A stretch of DNA of 64,000 nucleotides from Comamonadaceae bacterium (GCA_947455145.1 CANGME010000008.1:1-64000); one strand, 5' to 3'. Positions 48,561 to 57,481 are shown, numbered from the stretch's first letter. Numbers and translations are program-made. The notes: generated by a model not told the origin, from the letters alone.

Positions 48561-48566
48561 TATAAT
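48561..48566 (+). promoter_or_regulatory. Perfect -10 box upstream of the candidate small RNA and lipoprotein
   Basis: TATAAT exactly matches the sigma-70 -10 consensus. The -35 region at the right distance (TATTCC, 48538-48543) is poor, so an activator or a strong -10 alone would drive it. Predicted start is about 48573. Confidence 0.6.
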
Positions 48567-48572
48567 CCGACG

Positions 48573-48649
48573 CTAAGCAAAGTGGGCTCGAGCCGCTGTG
48601 CTTGGTTAATGCAGCTTCTGCGTTGACGGTTTCCGGAAATCGTTTTTTT
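48573..48649 (+). ncRNA. Candidate small RNA or attenuated leader (three hairpins and a terminator)
   Basis: Starting just after a TATAAT box, the 77 bases fold into three successive stems: CTAAGCA/TGCTTGG (48573-48579 with 48599-48605, with GGC-TCGA-GCC inside), AATGCAG-CTT-CTGCGTT (48608-48624) and CGGTTT-CCGG-AAATCG (48627-48642) followed by seven T (48643-48649). The last one is a terminator form. It could be a free sRNA or a leader controlling the lipoprotein gene that starts at 48671. No known RNA family is claimed. Confidence 0.45.
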
Positions 48650-48670
48650 AAATTCTTTAGGTAATTCACC

Positions 48671-48874
48671 ATGAACAAATCTCTCGTTTTGGCAGCTGTG
48701 ATCGCTGCTGCTGCCCTGGCTGCTTGCGGTAAAAAAGAAGAGCCGGCTCCTGCACCTGCACCAGCTCCTATGGCTGCACCAGCTCCTGCTGCTGCACCTG
48801 CTGCTGACGCATCTGCTCCTATGGCTGCACCCGCTGCTGATGCTTCGGCTCCTGCTGCTCCTGCTGCTAAGTAA
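48671..48874 (+). CDS. Small Ala/Pro-rich lipoprotein
   Basis: A 67-residue lipoprotein: lipobox LAAC (Cys19) followed by GKKEEPAPAPAPAP and imperfect repeats of the APAADASAPMA type. The mature part is a flexible Ala/Pro chain likely tethered to a membrane and reaching into the periplasm. Codon use is very biased (GCT/CCT), unlike its neighbours, which suggests high expression. A strong terminator follows. Function unknown. Confidence 0.85.
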   Translation: MNKSLVLAAVIAAAALAACGKKEEPAPAPAPAPMAAPAPAAAPAADASAPMAAPAADASAPAAPAAK

Positions 48875-48890
48875 TTGCTTTACGCAATTA

Positions 48891-48916
48891 AAAAAGCCAC
48901 CTTCGGGTGGCTTTTT
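48891..48916. terminator. Bidirectional terminator between lipoprotein gene and bamC
   Basis: AAAAAGCCACC (48891-48901), loop TTCG, GGTGGCTTTTT (48906-48916): an 11-bp stem with A and T runs, able to end transcription on both strands. Confidence 0.9.
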
Positions 48917-48933
48917 TAATGGGCTCTGAAGAA

Positions 48934-50019
48934 TCACTTCAGGTCGTCAACCAGCACTTTGAGAATGCGCTGTGCATTGCCTGATGTCTCAGGGGCACCA
49001 GCAGCATTGAGAACAGACACGGTGCTGTTGTCACCTTGACTTTGCACGTTGACACGGTATTTTTGCGGTGGATTGAGCTTTGCCGTTGCGCCAAACATCT
49101 TGCTGAAGAAGCCTGGCTCAGTCTTGTCGGTGTTTGGCTCCACGTAGCGTACAAAGTAAGTGCCTTGGTTGCGATCACGGTCTTCAACGGTAAAGCCGGT
49201 TCGATCCAGTGACAAACCAACACGCCGCCAAGCCCGCTCAAATCCTTCGTCAATTTGAACCACGGGTTGACCGTTCAGTGTGGATAGACGAGAACTTTGC
49301 TTAGGTGCGTCCGTGGCGATCAAAACCTTTGCTTGCTCTGCACTCACTCCCAGTTTGACCATCAGTTTGCGCAAAAATTCGGTTTCCAACTCAGGATCCG
49401 AAGCTCGGGGCTGCCAGATGGTCTGTGTTTTGTCACTGTTTGAGTAGTTCTCAGCCATACCGCGGTGGCTGATGAAGATTTCCGTGCCACCTGATGAATT
49501 GCGCTCTAAACGGGTGCGAAACTTGTCGCGCTCACCGGTTGAGTAGAGTGAGTCCAGCAAACCACCCAGCGCGCTGCGAATAAAGTCCTGAGGTAATTTC
49601 GCCCGGTTTTCGGCCCAGTCGGTTTCCATGATGCCTAGGCTGGTCTGATCCAGGGTGAGTACGAAGCCATTGTCAATCCAGAAGTCTTTGATCGAATCCC
49701 ACAGCTTGTCTGCTGGACGATTCACTACCAGCCAACGCTGAGTGCCATCCCGCTCAATGCGTACATCACCGATAGTCGCTACGGCGGTTGGTACGGTTTG
49801 GTTCACAGCTACAGCTTGGTAACCTGAGGCTGATATGGCTGTACCGGGTGTGGTGTAGCGTGTGTCCCTGACTATTTGGGTCAAGTCTGGTGGCACGACC
49901 AAGGTCGTGGTTTTGGCTTTGCTTGCACTCTTGTAATCTACTTTATCGCCCTGTAGGCTGGAGCAGGCGGTCAGTGCCACGGTGAGGCCCAGCAGGGCCA
50001 GTTTTGAAGATTGATTCAC
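48934..50019 (-). CDS. bamC: Outer membrane assembly lipoprotein BamC
   Basis: A 361-residue lipoprotein of the BAM complex (also called NlpB/DapX). Lipobox LTACS (Cys19), then the unstructured N-terminal segment that binds BamD (YKSASKAKTTTLVVPPDLTQ), followed by two helix-grip domains. Directly downstream of dapA (43 bases), the usual proteobacterial order. Confidence 0.93.
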   Translation of the reverse strand: MNQSSKLALLGLTVALTACSSLQGDKVDYKSASKAKTTTLVVPPDLTQIVRDTRYTTPGTAISASGYQAVAVNQTVPTAVATIGDVRIERDGTQRWLVVNRPADKLWDSIKDFWIDNGFVLTLDQTSLGIMETDWAENRAKLPQDFIRSALGGLLDSLYSTGERDKFRTRLERNSSGGTEIFISHRGMAENYSNSDKTQTIWQPRASDPELETEFLRKLMVKLGVSAEQAKVLIATDAPKQSSRLSTLNGQPVVQIDEGFERAWRRVGLSLDRTGFTVEDRDRNQGTYFVRYVEPNTDKTEPGFFSKMFGATAKLNPPQKYRVNVQSQGDNSTVSVLNAAGAPETSGNAQRILKVLVDDLK

Positions 50020-50062
50020 CAGAGATTCCTCAAAAGAGTAATGGAGACGTGATAGTCGCTTG

Positions 50063-50968
50063 TCAGATCAAGCCGCAGGAGCGCAGTGCGCCTTCAACCA
50101 CTGACGTGTTGGCTTGTGTAAGGGGCGTCATGGGCAAACGCATGGAGTCGCCGCACAGGCCCATGCGCTGCATGGCCCACTTCACAGGGATGGGGTTTGG
50201 CTCGACAAACAACTGCTTGTGCAGGGGCATCAAAAGAAACTGAATTTCCATGGCACGCTTCACATCGCCCGCCATGGCCGTCACACACAGCTCATGCATC
50301 AAGCGCGGGGCAACGTTGGCGGTAACGCTCACGTTTCCGTGCCCACCGCACAGCATCAAGGCCACGGCGGTTGGGTCATCACCGGAATAGATGCAAAAAC
50401 CCTTAGGAGCTTCGCGGATTAACCACTGCGCACGCTCGATGTTACCGGTGGCTTCCTTGATGCCGACAATGCCGTCTACCTGCGCCAAACGCAGCACGGT
50501 GTCGTGCGCCATATCGGCCACGGTGCGTCCAGGTACGTTGTACAAAATCGTGGGCAAGTCCACAGCCTCGGCGATGGCTTTGAAGTGCTGGTACTGGCCC
50601 TCTTGCGTGGGCTTGTTGTAGTAAGGCACGACTTGCAACTGGCAGTCAGCCCCGACCTTCTTGGCAAATTGGGCCAGTTCGATGGCCTCGGCCGTGGAGT
50701 TGGCACCGCATCCGGCCATGATGGGCACGTGCTTGTGGGTGTGCTGACGCGCCTGCTCGACGGCTACGCGGATGATCTCGCAGTGCTCGTCCACATGCAC
50801 GGTGGGCGACTCACCCGTGGTGCCGACCACGCCAATGCAGTCCGTGCCTTCGTTGATGTGCCAGTCGATCAGTTTGCGCAGGGTCGGGTAGTCCACACTG
50901 CCGCCCTCCAACATGGGGGTGACGATGGCCACAATGCTGCCGGTGATGGGGCTGAAGGTTGGTGACAT
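50063..50968 (-). CDS. dapA: 4-hydroxy-tetrahydrodipicolinate synthase
   Basis: First committed enzyme of lysine/diaminopimelate synthesis, 301 residues, a TIM barrel. Key residues are seen: the TTGESPTV loop, Tyr in [11 protein letters not shown], and the Schiff-base Lys in [12 protein letters not shown]. Full length. It works with dapD and dapE at the far end of the window. Confidence 0.97.
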   Translation of the reverse strand: MSPTFSPITGSIVAIVTPMLEGGSVDYPTLRKLIDWHINEGTDCIGVVGTTGESPTVHVDEHCEIIRVAVEQARQHTHKHVPIMAGCGANSTAEAIELAQFAKKVGADCQLQVVPYYNKPTQEGQYQHFKAIAEAVDLPTILYNVPGRTVADMAHDTVLRLAQVDGIVGIKEATGNIERAQWLIREAPKGFCIYSGDDPTAVALMLCGGHGNVSVTANVAPRLMHELCVTAMAGDVKRAMEIQFLLMPLHKQLFVEPNPIPVKWAMQRMGLCGDSMRLPMTPLTQANTSVVEGALRSCGLI

Positions 50969-51040
50969 GTCCAGATGGTTTCAACAAAGTAATCCAGCAT
51001 TTTAAGCCAGCGCCACCGTCGGCGTGGCTCGCTTGTGTTC

Positions 51041-51592
51041 CTACAGTGGGTATTGCGCGGGCGGGAAATTTTCTCCCGAGTCCAAATCTGATTTCACTGC
51101 CACCAGGCGCTGAACAAAGCGCGGTGATGGTGACAGGTAGCCGTCCTCATAGGCCACCACGCGCAGGCCGGGAAAAGCGCTCAGTAGCTCTCCAGGTTGC
51201 AAAAGAAAGTCAGGTCGTGATGGCTTGCCCACGGTTTCGTTACCGGCTGCAAAAGTCTCGTAAATCAGCACAGCACCAGGGGCCAAACTCGCCAGCATCA
51301 CCGGAAATAGGGCTCGCCACAGGTAGTTGGTCACCACCACGGCGTCGAACTGGCGGGGCGAGTCGTCCTGCATTAATGGCCAGGCCTCGTTTTCAATGTC
51401 AGCTGCTTGGACTTCACCCCACGCAGCGGCGGCGCTCAGGGCTTCGGGCGAGCGATCTAGCCCCAAAACTGGATGTCCCCGTGCGGCCAAAAACTGCATG
51501 TGACGCCCGTGACCGCAAGCAATATCAAGTACTGCGCCGTGCGGGCGAATCAGGTGCGCCCAGCGTTGCACCCAGGCGGAGGGCGTGTCCAT
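51041..51592 (-). CDS. Class I SAM-dependent methyltransferase
   Basis: A 183-residue Rossmann-fold methyltransferase. Motif I is VLDIACGHGRHMQFLA, the acidic residue after beta-2 is in VLGLDRSPEA, and FDAVVVTNYLWR is motif IV. No substrate-specific feature. The ATG at 51592 overlaps the stop of the small membrane protein gene by one base (TGATG), so translation is coupled. 72 bases separate it from dapA. Confidence 0.85.
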   Translation of the reverse strand: MDTPSAWVQRWAHLIRPHGAVLDIACGHGRHMQFLAARGHPVLGLDRSPEALSAAAAWGEVQAADIENEAWPLMQDDSPRQFDAVVVTNYLWRALFPVMLASLAPGAVLIYETFAAGNETVGKPSRPDFLLQPGELLSAFPGLRVVAYEDGYLSPSPRFVQRLVAVKSDLDSGENFPPAQYPL

Positions 51593-51729
51593 CAGAAACA
51601 AGCCCAAATCTGGTTGGACAAGGTCACCAGAAAGTCGGGTCGCGTGTACAGGGCAAAGACGGCCAGCAGCACGATCACCGCGCCGCCATAGGCCAGTGCT
51701 TTGCTCAGCCGTGGATCAATGTGTTTCAT
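51592..51729 (-). CDS. 45-residue single-span membrane protein
   Basis: The protein MKHIDPRLSKALAYGGAVI... has one hydrophobic helix (about 13-28) and a short tail ending QIWACF. Its ATG overlaps the MFS stop by 4 bases (ATGA) and its own stop overlaps the methyltransferase start. This double coupling is the main evidence that it is real. It could be an accessory subunit of the transporter. Function unknown. Confidence 0.7.
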   Translation of the reverse strand: MKHIDPRLSKALAYGGAVIVLLAVFALYTRPDFLVTLSNQIWACF

Positions 51730-52955
51730 GAAGCAAGCGCAGGGGTTGATTGAGGGCGGCGCTGAATGGCCGCTTCTTTCACCGGCAAGTTCACCAGCGC
51801 CGCAAACACGCCCAGCGCAATGGCGATGTACCAAACAATGTCGTAGCTACCCGTCTTGTCATACAAGTAGCCGCCCAGCCACACGCCCATGAAGCTGCCG
51901 ATTTGGTGGCTGAAAAACACAAAACCACCCAGCATGGACAAGTGGGCCACGCCAAAAATCTGCGCAACCGTGGCATTGGTCGGCGGCACGGTGGATAGCC
52001 ACAGCAGCCCCATAACGCTGGAGAAAACATAGACGCTCATCGGCGACAGTGGTACTAACAAAAATACGCTGATGACCACGGCCCGTGCCAGGTAGATGAA
52101 GGCCAAGATGTTTTTCTTTTGCAAGCGCTGTCCCAGAGCGCCCGCCGCGTAAGTGCCAAACACATTGAACAGGCCGATCAGCGCCAGCGCGTAGCTGGCC
52201 ACTTCGGGCGATAGGCCCTTGTCTTTGAGGTAGCTGGGCATGTGCACGCCGATGAACACCACCTGAAAGCCACACACAAAATAGCCCGCCATCAGCAACT
52301 GAAAACTGGGGTACTTGAAGGCCTCTTTCAAGGCCTGAGCGATGGTTTGCTCCCGCTTCGGTGTGGCCCCACCGGCAAAGCCGGGTTCATGCAGGCCCCA
52401 GGCCAATGGCACGATCAACAGCGCAGCAAAACCCAAGACCACCAAGGCCTGTTGCCAACCCAGGCTGCTGATCAAAAAACCTTCGGTCGGCACCATCAGA
52501 AACTGACCAAACGAGCCCGCTGCAGCCGCCACACCCATGGCCCAGGAGCGTTTCTCCAGGCTCACATTGCGCCCGATGACGCCGTAAATAACGGCATAAG
52601 TTGTCCCTGCTTGCGCTATGCCGATCAGCACCCCAGCGGTCAGGGCAAAGGTCAGCGGTGTGGACGCGTAAGCCATGCCCATCAGCCCCAAGGCGTACAC
52701 CATCGCGCCTGCAATGATGACGCGAAACGCGCCAAATTTGTCGGCAACCATGCCCGCAAAAATACCAGCAAAGCCCCAGGTCAAGTTTTGAATGGCAATC
52801 GAGAGCGCAAAGGTTTCGCGGCTCCAGCCCTGCGCCTGCGTGACGGGCTGCAGCCACAGGCCAAAGCCGTGGCGAATGCCCATGGAGAGGGTAACAATGG
52901 CAGCCCCGCAGATCAGCACTTGGGTGATGGAGAGTTTGTTGGCAATTTTTGTCAT
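51726..52955 (-). CDS. MFS transporter
   Basis: A 409-residue 12-span major facilitator. The loop 2-3 signature is GMVADKFGAFRVIIAGAMVY, and the N-terminal half has the wording GIRHGFGLWLQPVTQAQGWS found in monocarboxylate/oxalate-type MFS permeases. Substrate unknown; the neighbour hmgA, 33 bases upstream on the same strand, makes an aromatic or carboxylic acid a reasonable guess. Confidence 0.88.
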   Translation of the reverse strand: MTKIANKLSITQVLICGAAIVTLSMGIRHGFGLWLQPVTQAQGWSRETFALSIAIQNLTWGFAGIFAGMVADKFGAFRVIIAGAMVYALGLMGMAYASTPLTFALTAGVLIGIAQAGTTYAVIYGVIGRNVSLEKRSWAMGVAAAAGSFGQFLMVPTEGFLISSLGWQQALVVLGFAALLIVPLAWGLHEPGFAGGATPKREQTIAQALKEAFKYPSFQLLMAGYFVCGFQVVFIGVHMPSYLKDKGLSPEVASYALALIGLFNVFGTYAAGALGQRLQKKNILAFIYLARAVVISVFLLVPLSPMSVYVFSSVMGLLWLSTVPPTNATVAQIFGVAHLSMLGGFVFFSHQIGSFMGVWLGGYLYDKTGSYDIVWYIAIALGVFAALVNLPVKEAAIQRRPQSTPALAS

Positions 52956-52988
52956 GCTGGAAATGTAGCCTTTATCAAGTTGGGTCGC

Positions 52989-54302
52989 TCAAGGCTTGAA
53001 TGCATCCCGCAGGCCATCCCAGCATTGCAGGTAATTGCCGTCCAGTGCCCCACCGCTCATGGCATAGGCGCTGGGCACAAAGCGGTAGCGGCTTTCGAAC
53101 ATAAAGGCCAAGGTGTTGTCCAGCTTGTGCGGCACAAGCGTTGCCGCGCTGGCTTTTTCAAACGCATCGGTATCAGGGCCGTGCGGCACCATGCAGTTGT
53201 GCAGGGACGCACCGCCGGGTTTGAATCCCTCGGGCTTGGCGTCGTATTGGCCATAGACCAGACCCATGAATTCGCTCATCAAATTGCGGTGGAACATGGG
53301 CGGGCGAAATGTGTTCTCTGCCACCATCCAGCGCGGCGGAAAAATCACGAAGTCGCAGTTGGCCGTGCCCGGTGTGTCAGAGGGCGAGGTCAACACCGTG
53401 AATATGGACGGGTCCGGGTGGTCAAAGCTGATGGAACCTATCGCCATGAAATGGGCGGTGTCGTACTTGTAGGGCACCAGGTTGCCGTGCCAGCCCACCA
53501 CGTTAAAGGGGCTGCGGGGTTGGCGGGCCGACCACAGATGGCCACCGTATTTTTTGACGATCTCGAATCCACCCGGCGGCGGGGTCGCGGTGTCAAAGGC
53601 TGCCGTGGGAGCCAAAAAATCACGCGGATTGGCCAGACCGTTGGAGCCAATCGGCCCCAACTCGGGTAGGCGGAAATGCGCGCCGTAGTTCTCGCACACA
53701 TAGCCGCGTGATGGGCCATCGGGCAGGGCGACACAGAAGGCCATGCCGCGTGGCAGCACGGCGATTTCGCCGGGTGCAACTTCGAGCAGGCCGAGCTCGG
53801 TGGTCAGCACAATGCGGCCCTGCTGCGGCACCAGCAGCATTTCCCCGTCCGCATTGACCAGCGCGCGCTGCGTCATGGAGCGGTTGGCGACGTACACCAT
53901 CGCGGCCATGCCGGTTTGAGCGTCAGCGTCACCATTGGCCGCCAGCGTGCGCAGTCCATCCACAAAATCCAGTGGCTCATCGGGAATACCAAAAGGCCGC
54001 CAGCGCAAGGGGTCTGGCGGCACGGGTTTGCCGCTTACGGTACCCCCAGCGCCAGTCGTCCACAGCGTTTGGGCATAGGGTTGGTAGGCGCTGGTGACGA
54101 TGGAGGGTTGGCGGCGGTACATCCAGGTGCGGCGATTCTCGGCACGGGGTGCGGTAAAGGCCGTGCCCGACATCAACTCGGCGTACAGGCCATGCGGCAC
54201 GCGCTGCGGGCTATTGCGGCCCACGGGCAAGATGCCGGGCAGGGCCTCACTCGCAAATTCATTGCCATAACCGCATAGGTAGTGCAAGGGGTGTGTTGTC
54301 AT
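52989..54302 (-). CDS. hmgA: Homogentisate 1,2-dioxygenase
   Basis: Ring-cleaving Fe(II) dioxygenase of tyrosine/phenylalanine breakdown, giving maleylacetoacetate. 437 residues; wording typical of the family: [20 protein letters not shown] at the start, [19 protein letters not shown], and [20 protein letters not shown] with [19 protein letters not shown]. The maiA and fahA genes for the next steps are not in the window. Confidence 0.96.
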   Translation of the reverse strand: MTTHPLHYLCGYGNEFASEALPGILPVGRNSPQRVPHGLYAELMSGTAFTAPRAENRRTWMYRRQPSIVTSAYQPYAQTLWTTGAGGTVSGKPVPPDPLRWRPFGIPDEPLDFVDGLRTLAANGDADAQTGMAAMVYVANRSMTQRALVNADGEMLLVPQQGRIVLTTELGLLEVAPGEIAVLPRGMAFCVALPDGPSRGYVCENYGAHFRLPELGPIGSNGLANPRDFLAPTAAFDTATPPPGGFEIVKKYGGHLWSARQPRSPFNVVGWHGNLVPYKYDTAHFMAIGSISFDHPDPSIFTVLTSPSDTPGTANCDFVIFPPRWMVAENTFRPPMFHRNLMSEFMGLVYGQYDAKPEGFKPGGASLHNCMVPHGPDTDAFEKASAATLVPHKLDNTLAFMFESRYRFVPSAYAMSGGALDGNYLQCWDGLRDAFKP

Positions 54303-54398
54303 CGTGATTTTCTTGAACAGTTTATGCGGAGATGTCGTTAGATGTCGATGCCACTTAGTCTTGCTGGGTTAGGCCCTGCGCAGCCAAGTCCTCAAACG

Positions 54399-55169
54399 TC
54401 ATTCATCAAACCCCGGCGACAACCGCGCCACACGGCGCATGAGCGCGGGCCACACCACCTCTGGCCCGCGGCCTCGGCGGCCTGCCACGATCTGCTCTGG
54501 CGCAGTGGCCAGCACCACGTCTGGGATCGTAATCAAGCCGCCACCGCCCACCTGCGCCCGCACTTGAATCATGCAGGCAGTCTCAAACTTGTGCAGAGCG
54601 AGAAAGGCGTCTGCAGCCGAGCGGCCTGTGGTGAGAATCCCGTGGTTGCGCAGCATCAGGAACTGCTTGTCGCCCAGGTCACGCGCCAGCGTCACCCGCT
54701 CCGCGTCTTGCAGGGCGATGCCTTCGTAGTCGTGGTACGCGATAGAGCCCAACACAAACAGCGACTGCTGCGACAAGGCCAGCAGACCCCCCGCCTGCGC
54801 AGACACAGCGATGCCATTGACCGAGTGGATGTGCATGACGTAGTGCGCGTCGGGGCGCGCCGCATGCACGGTGCTGTGGATCAAAAAGCCCGCAGGAATG
54901 ATGTCGTAATCAGACGCCATCACCTTCTCGCCTTGCAGGTTCACCTTCACCAAGCTGGACGCCGTGACCTCGTCAAACATCACGCCATAGGGGTTGATCA
55001 AAAAATGGTCGGTGCCCGCAATTTTGGCCGTCAAGTGCGTGAAGATGATGTCGTCCCAACCAAACAGCGCCACCAGCCGATAGGCCGCCGCCAGATCGAC
55101 ACGCGTTTGCCACTCTGCCTCGGATACCAAGTGCCGCACGCTGGGGAATTTGAGTTGCTCAATCGTCAT
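54399..55169 (-). CDS. Class II aldolase/adducin-family protein
   Basis: A 256-residue protein of the L-fuculose-phosphate-aldolase fold. Zinc His residues are in HYVMHIHSVNG and in the LMLRNHGILTTGR segment; DDIIFTHLTAKIAG is the usual opening. Many such family members lack known substrates. The 54303-54398 gap after hmgA shows no clear promoter. Confidence 0.9.
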   Translation of the reverse strand: MTIEQLKFPSVRHLVSEAEWQTRVDLAAAYRLVALFGWDDIIFTHLTAKIAGTDHFLINPYGVMFDEVTASSLVKVNLQGEKVMASDYDIIPAGFLIHSTVHAARPDAHYVMHIHSVNGIAVSAQAGGLLALSQQSLFVLGSIAYHDYEGIALQDAERVTLARDLGDKQFLMLRNHGILTTGRSAADAFLALHKFETACMIQVRAQVGGGGLITIPDVVLATAPEQIVAGRRGRGPEVVWPALMRRVARLSPGFDE

Positions 55170-55206
55170 GGCGAATGTCTCCGATTTGTTCTTTGCGACT
55201 GAAAGC

Positions 55207-55512
55207 CTACGCGGCCATGGCTAACGGCGAAATTTCTTTAGAAATGATTTTTGCGCTCAACTTCTCAGCCACACGCAAGTCGTAAGCCGCTTGCAGATTC
55301 AGCCAGCCTTGCGCCTCACTGCCAAAGTAGCGCTCTAGCCGCAGCGCCGTATCGGCAGACACGCCGCGATTGCCATCGACAATTTCGCGGAGTCTGGAGT
55401 AGGGCACATGAAGTGCCAATGACAAGGCACGCACACTGATACCCATGGGCTTGATGTAGTCCTCTAGCAAGATTTCGCCAGGATGGACGGGGCGCATACC
55501 GTTCTTAAACAT
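55207..55512 (-). CDS. higA: HigA-type antitoxin (XRE family)
   Basis: A 101-residue HTH protein matching HigA: MRPVHPGEILLEDYIKPMGI, then the helix-turn-helix (ALSLALHVPYSRLREIVDGN) and RLERYFGSEAQGWLNLQAAY. ATG 55512 is preferred to 55524 because GGAGAG stands at correct spacing. It follows the toxin gene by 42 bases, the reversed toxin-first order normal for higBA. Confidence 0.92.
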   Translation of the reverse strand: MFKNGMRPVHPGEILLEDYIKPMGISVRALSLALHVPYSRLREIVDGNRGVSADTALRLERYFGSEAQGWLNLQAAYDLRVAEKLSAKIISKEISPLAMAA

Positions 55513-55554
55513 GATGCTCTCCATTGCTCAAAAATAAATCAACCATCGCCTTAC

Positions 55555-55824
55555 TCAATGTGGGTCGTTAATCAAAACGTCATAGGGGCCGCTCGCTCCC
55601 CATTTGAAAATTAGCCGCCACTGGTCATTGATCCTCACATGCCAAGCTCCGTCGTACTCTTTGAGGTCATTGCCAGGCGGTGATCTCATGAAGTTGACCG
55701 AAGGTGCCGCGTCCAATTGAGCCAGCTTTCGTTCCGCCACTTTCTTGATGTTGGCAAATCTGGCGCTCTTGCCAGTTTCAAACAACGCCTGTGTATCTGC
55801 GCACATAAAGGACTGAATCGACAT
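55555..55824 (-). CDS. higB: HigB-type toxin (RelE superfamily)
   Basis: An 89-residue ribosome-dependent mRNase of the HigB/RelE fold: SFMCADTQALFETGKSARFA at the start and AWHVRINDQWRLIFKWG with the basic catalytic strand near the end. The ATG lies only six bases after a -10 box, so the message is probably leaderless. higA follows. Confidence 0.92.
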   Translation of the reverse strand: MSIQSFMCADTQALFETGKSARFANIKKVAERKLAQLDAAPSVNFMRSPPGNDLKEYDGAWHVRINDQWRLIFKWGASGPYDVLINDPH

Positions 55825-55830
55825 TTTTAA

Positions 55831-55859
55831 ATATTACACGTTAACCGGATAACAGTCAA
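55831..55859 (-). promoter_or_regulatory. higBA promoter
   Basis: On the minus strand: -35 TTGACT (55859-55854), exactly 17 bases, -10 TAATAT (55836-55831). Both are one mismatch from or close to consensus. The predicted start falls on or next to the A of the higB ATG (55824). Confidence 0.8.
55840..55853. promoter_or_regulatory. Probable HigA operator inside the higBA promoter spacer
   Basis: GTTAACCGGATAAC is an imperfect 14-bp palindrome (12 of 14 positions symmetric) placed between the -35 and -10 boxes. HigA-type antitoxins repress by binding such sites; binding here is inference from position and symmetry. Confidence 0.6.
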
Positions 55860-55900
55860 CTTAATTGTGAAGATCATTAGCCCCAGTCTCGGCGGCGCGT

Positions 55901-56482
55901 CTACTTAGCAAGCCAACTCGTGCACCATTGCTGCTCACAAGGCGTTCCGTCATTGTTGCCGTCCATTTGGGTTCCAGGACAATTTTTGAGGAAGAACTTT
56001 GCCTCCGTGCATGAGGTCATTTGAGAGCAGTACGTACGACCGTCGCACTTGAAGCCTTGCGCCACGGTCGGCGGCATTGTGCGATGTTCCGGCTCGGTGG
56101 CTAACTGTTGAAGTTGTGGTGAATACGCCGATGCCCGTTTCTGACTCTGATACTCATTGAAGCCGAATGCACAAAGCGCAAGAAGGAGTAGCAGGCCAAT
56201 TAGCCTAGGGATTGGGGAGCGCCCCTGCCTGGACTGGGGCCTACGGGTATGAGGCCGCTGACTCGTGTGACCAATCGACGCGCGCTGCACGTTCACAGCT
56301 TGCGGCTTACCGTTTTTGCCGCGCCCTAACTCGTATGTCAGTTTTTCGCCGATTGTTGGTTGTGAGCAATCTCTGGGGAGTGCGCTGACATGCACGAACA
56401 GATCGGCACCGCCATGTGTCGGTGCGATGAAGCCGAAGCCTCGGTCGTTCATCCATGATCTGAGAGTGCCGGATAAGCGCAT
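55901..56482 (-). CDS. Cold-shock domain-transmembrane-Excalibur fusion protein
   Basis: A 193-residue protein with three parts. Residues 1-65 are a cold-shock nucleic-acid-binding domain (RNP1-like DRGFGFIAP, RNP2-like DLFVHVSALP). Residues 66-90 are basic. Residues 91-108 are a membrane helix (IPRLIGLLLLLALCAFGF). Residues about 145-187 are an Excalibur calcium-binding motif with CDGRTYCSQMTSC and DGNNDGTPCEQQWC. So RNA or DNA may be bound inside and calcium outside. Function unknown. Confidence 0.88.
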   Translation of the reverse strand: MRLSGTLRSWMNDRGFGFIAPTHGGADLFVHVSALPRDCSQPTIGEKLTYELGRGKNGKPQAVNVQRASIGHTSQRPHTRRPQSRQGRSPIPRLIGLLLLLALCAFGFNEYQSQKRASAYSPQLQQLATEPEHRTMPPTVAQGFKCDGRTYCSQMTSCTEAKFFLKNCPGTQMDGNNDGTPCEQQWCTSWLAK

Positions 56483-56605
56483 TCGGGAAACCTAAGGTTG
56501 ACGTTGTAGGGGGCGTCCTAGCATTGGACTCAATAACCGGCGTAAAGCCGAATGCTGGCCGGGGTGCGAGGCAATTCGACATGTTGGGTGATCTGAAACT
56601 TGCGC

Positions 56606-57478
56606 TCAGCGATTCAGCGTATGCAACGGAATGTCTTTTTCCACCGCGAGCCTGTCCAGCGCCTTACGCGTCTTCGTCATCAACCAGTCCGTAATGGTTT
56701 TATGCGTGGTGCTTGAGCGCATCGTCTGCAAGCTGACACCAGCAACGCCCGCCGTGACCCCCGCCGCCGCACACAGCGCAGCAGCAAAGTGCGGCTCCAG
56801 TGCGGCTATGGCCACGCGGCCGTCTTTGCAGGCATAGACGCGGTAGCCTGCATGGGCGCCGCCGATCATGGTGCCGGGGGTGGTCAGGCCCCAAGTGCGG
56901 GGCAGGGCGAGCCAGGTGGCGCTATCCGACAAGGCCACTTCTTGATGCGTGCCTTTGCCTTTTAATTTTTGATGCAGCACCGCAGCCAGCACGGCCTCGC
57001 TGGCCATGAGCGCGCCGCCCATGTCGGCGAAGAGGGTGGGGGGCAAGTCCAGGCCGGTGACAAGGCCTGCTTCGGCCAGGTAGGTGAGGTCGTGGCCGGG
57101 CACTTCGGCCCCTGCGCCGGGTGCGCCGACGATGCTGATCTGGCTGAGTTCGGGGTAGTGTTTGCGCAAGGCGGGCCAGCTCAAGCCCAGCTTGGCCAGC
57201 GCTGAGGGGCGAAAGGAGGTGAGCAGCACGTCGGTGCGCGCCAGAAGCTTGTGCAGTTGGGCCAGGTCTTTTTCGGTTTTGAGGTTGAGCGTGCGTTGTT
57301 TGATGCCCGCGTGCAGCGCTTCATAGGCTTGGGTGCTGTAGAGCACCATGGGGTCGCCTGACGGCGGCTCGACCTTGGTGCAACTGGCCCCCATGGCGCG
57401 CAAGCGCATCAGGGCGGCGGGGCCGGGCAGGTTGAGTGCCAGACTGAGCACGCGCACACCGCGCAGGGGTTTTGTCAT
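56606..57478 (-). CDS. Short CaiB/BaiF-type CoA-transferase (family III)
   Basis: A 290-residue family III CoA-transferase or racemase-like protein. The opening is typical (GVRVLSLALNLPGPAALMRL; KVEPPSGDP), LTSFRPSALAKLGLSW is conserved, and the catalytic-type Asp lies in LFADMGGALMASEAVL. Typical members are about 400 residues; this one keeps the N-terminal core but the C-terminal part is much shortened. It is 3 bases from the pobA stop. Substrate unknown. Confidence 0.82.
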   Translation of the reverse strand: MTKPLRGVRVLSLALNLPGPAALMRLRAMGASCTKVEPPSGDPMVLYSTQAYEALHAGIKQRTLNLKTEKDLAQLHKLLARTDVLLTSFRPSALAKLGLSWPALRKHYPELSQISIVGAPGAGAEVPGHDLTYLAEAGLVTGLDLPPTLFADMGGALMASEAVLAAVLHQKLKGKGTHQEVALSDSATWLALPRTWGLTTPGTMIGGAHAGYRVYACKDGRVAIAALEPHFAAALCAAAGVTAGVAGVSLQTMRSSTTHKTITDWLMTKTRKALDRLAVEKDIPLHTLNR

Positions 57479-57481
57479 TTT

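Noticed and set aside
52242-53669. 475-residue open frame across the MFS and hmgA genes on the plus strand
   Set aside because: Antisense to two clear genes, His/Gln-rich, no domain.
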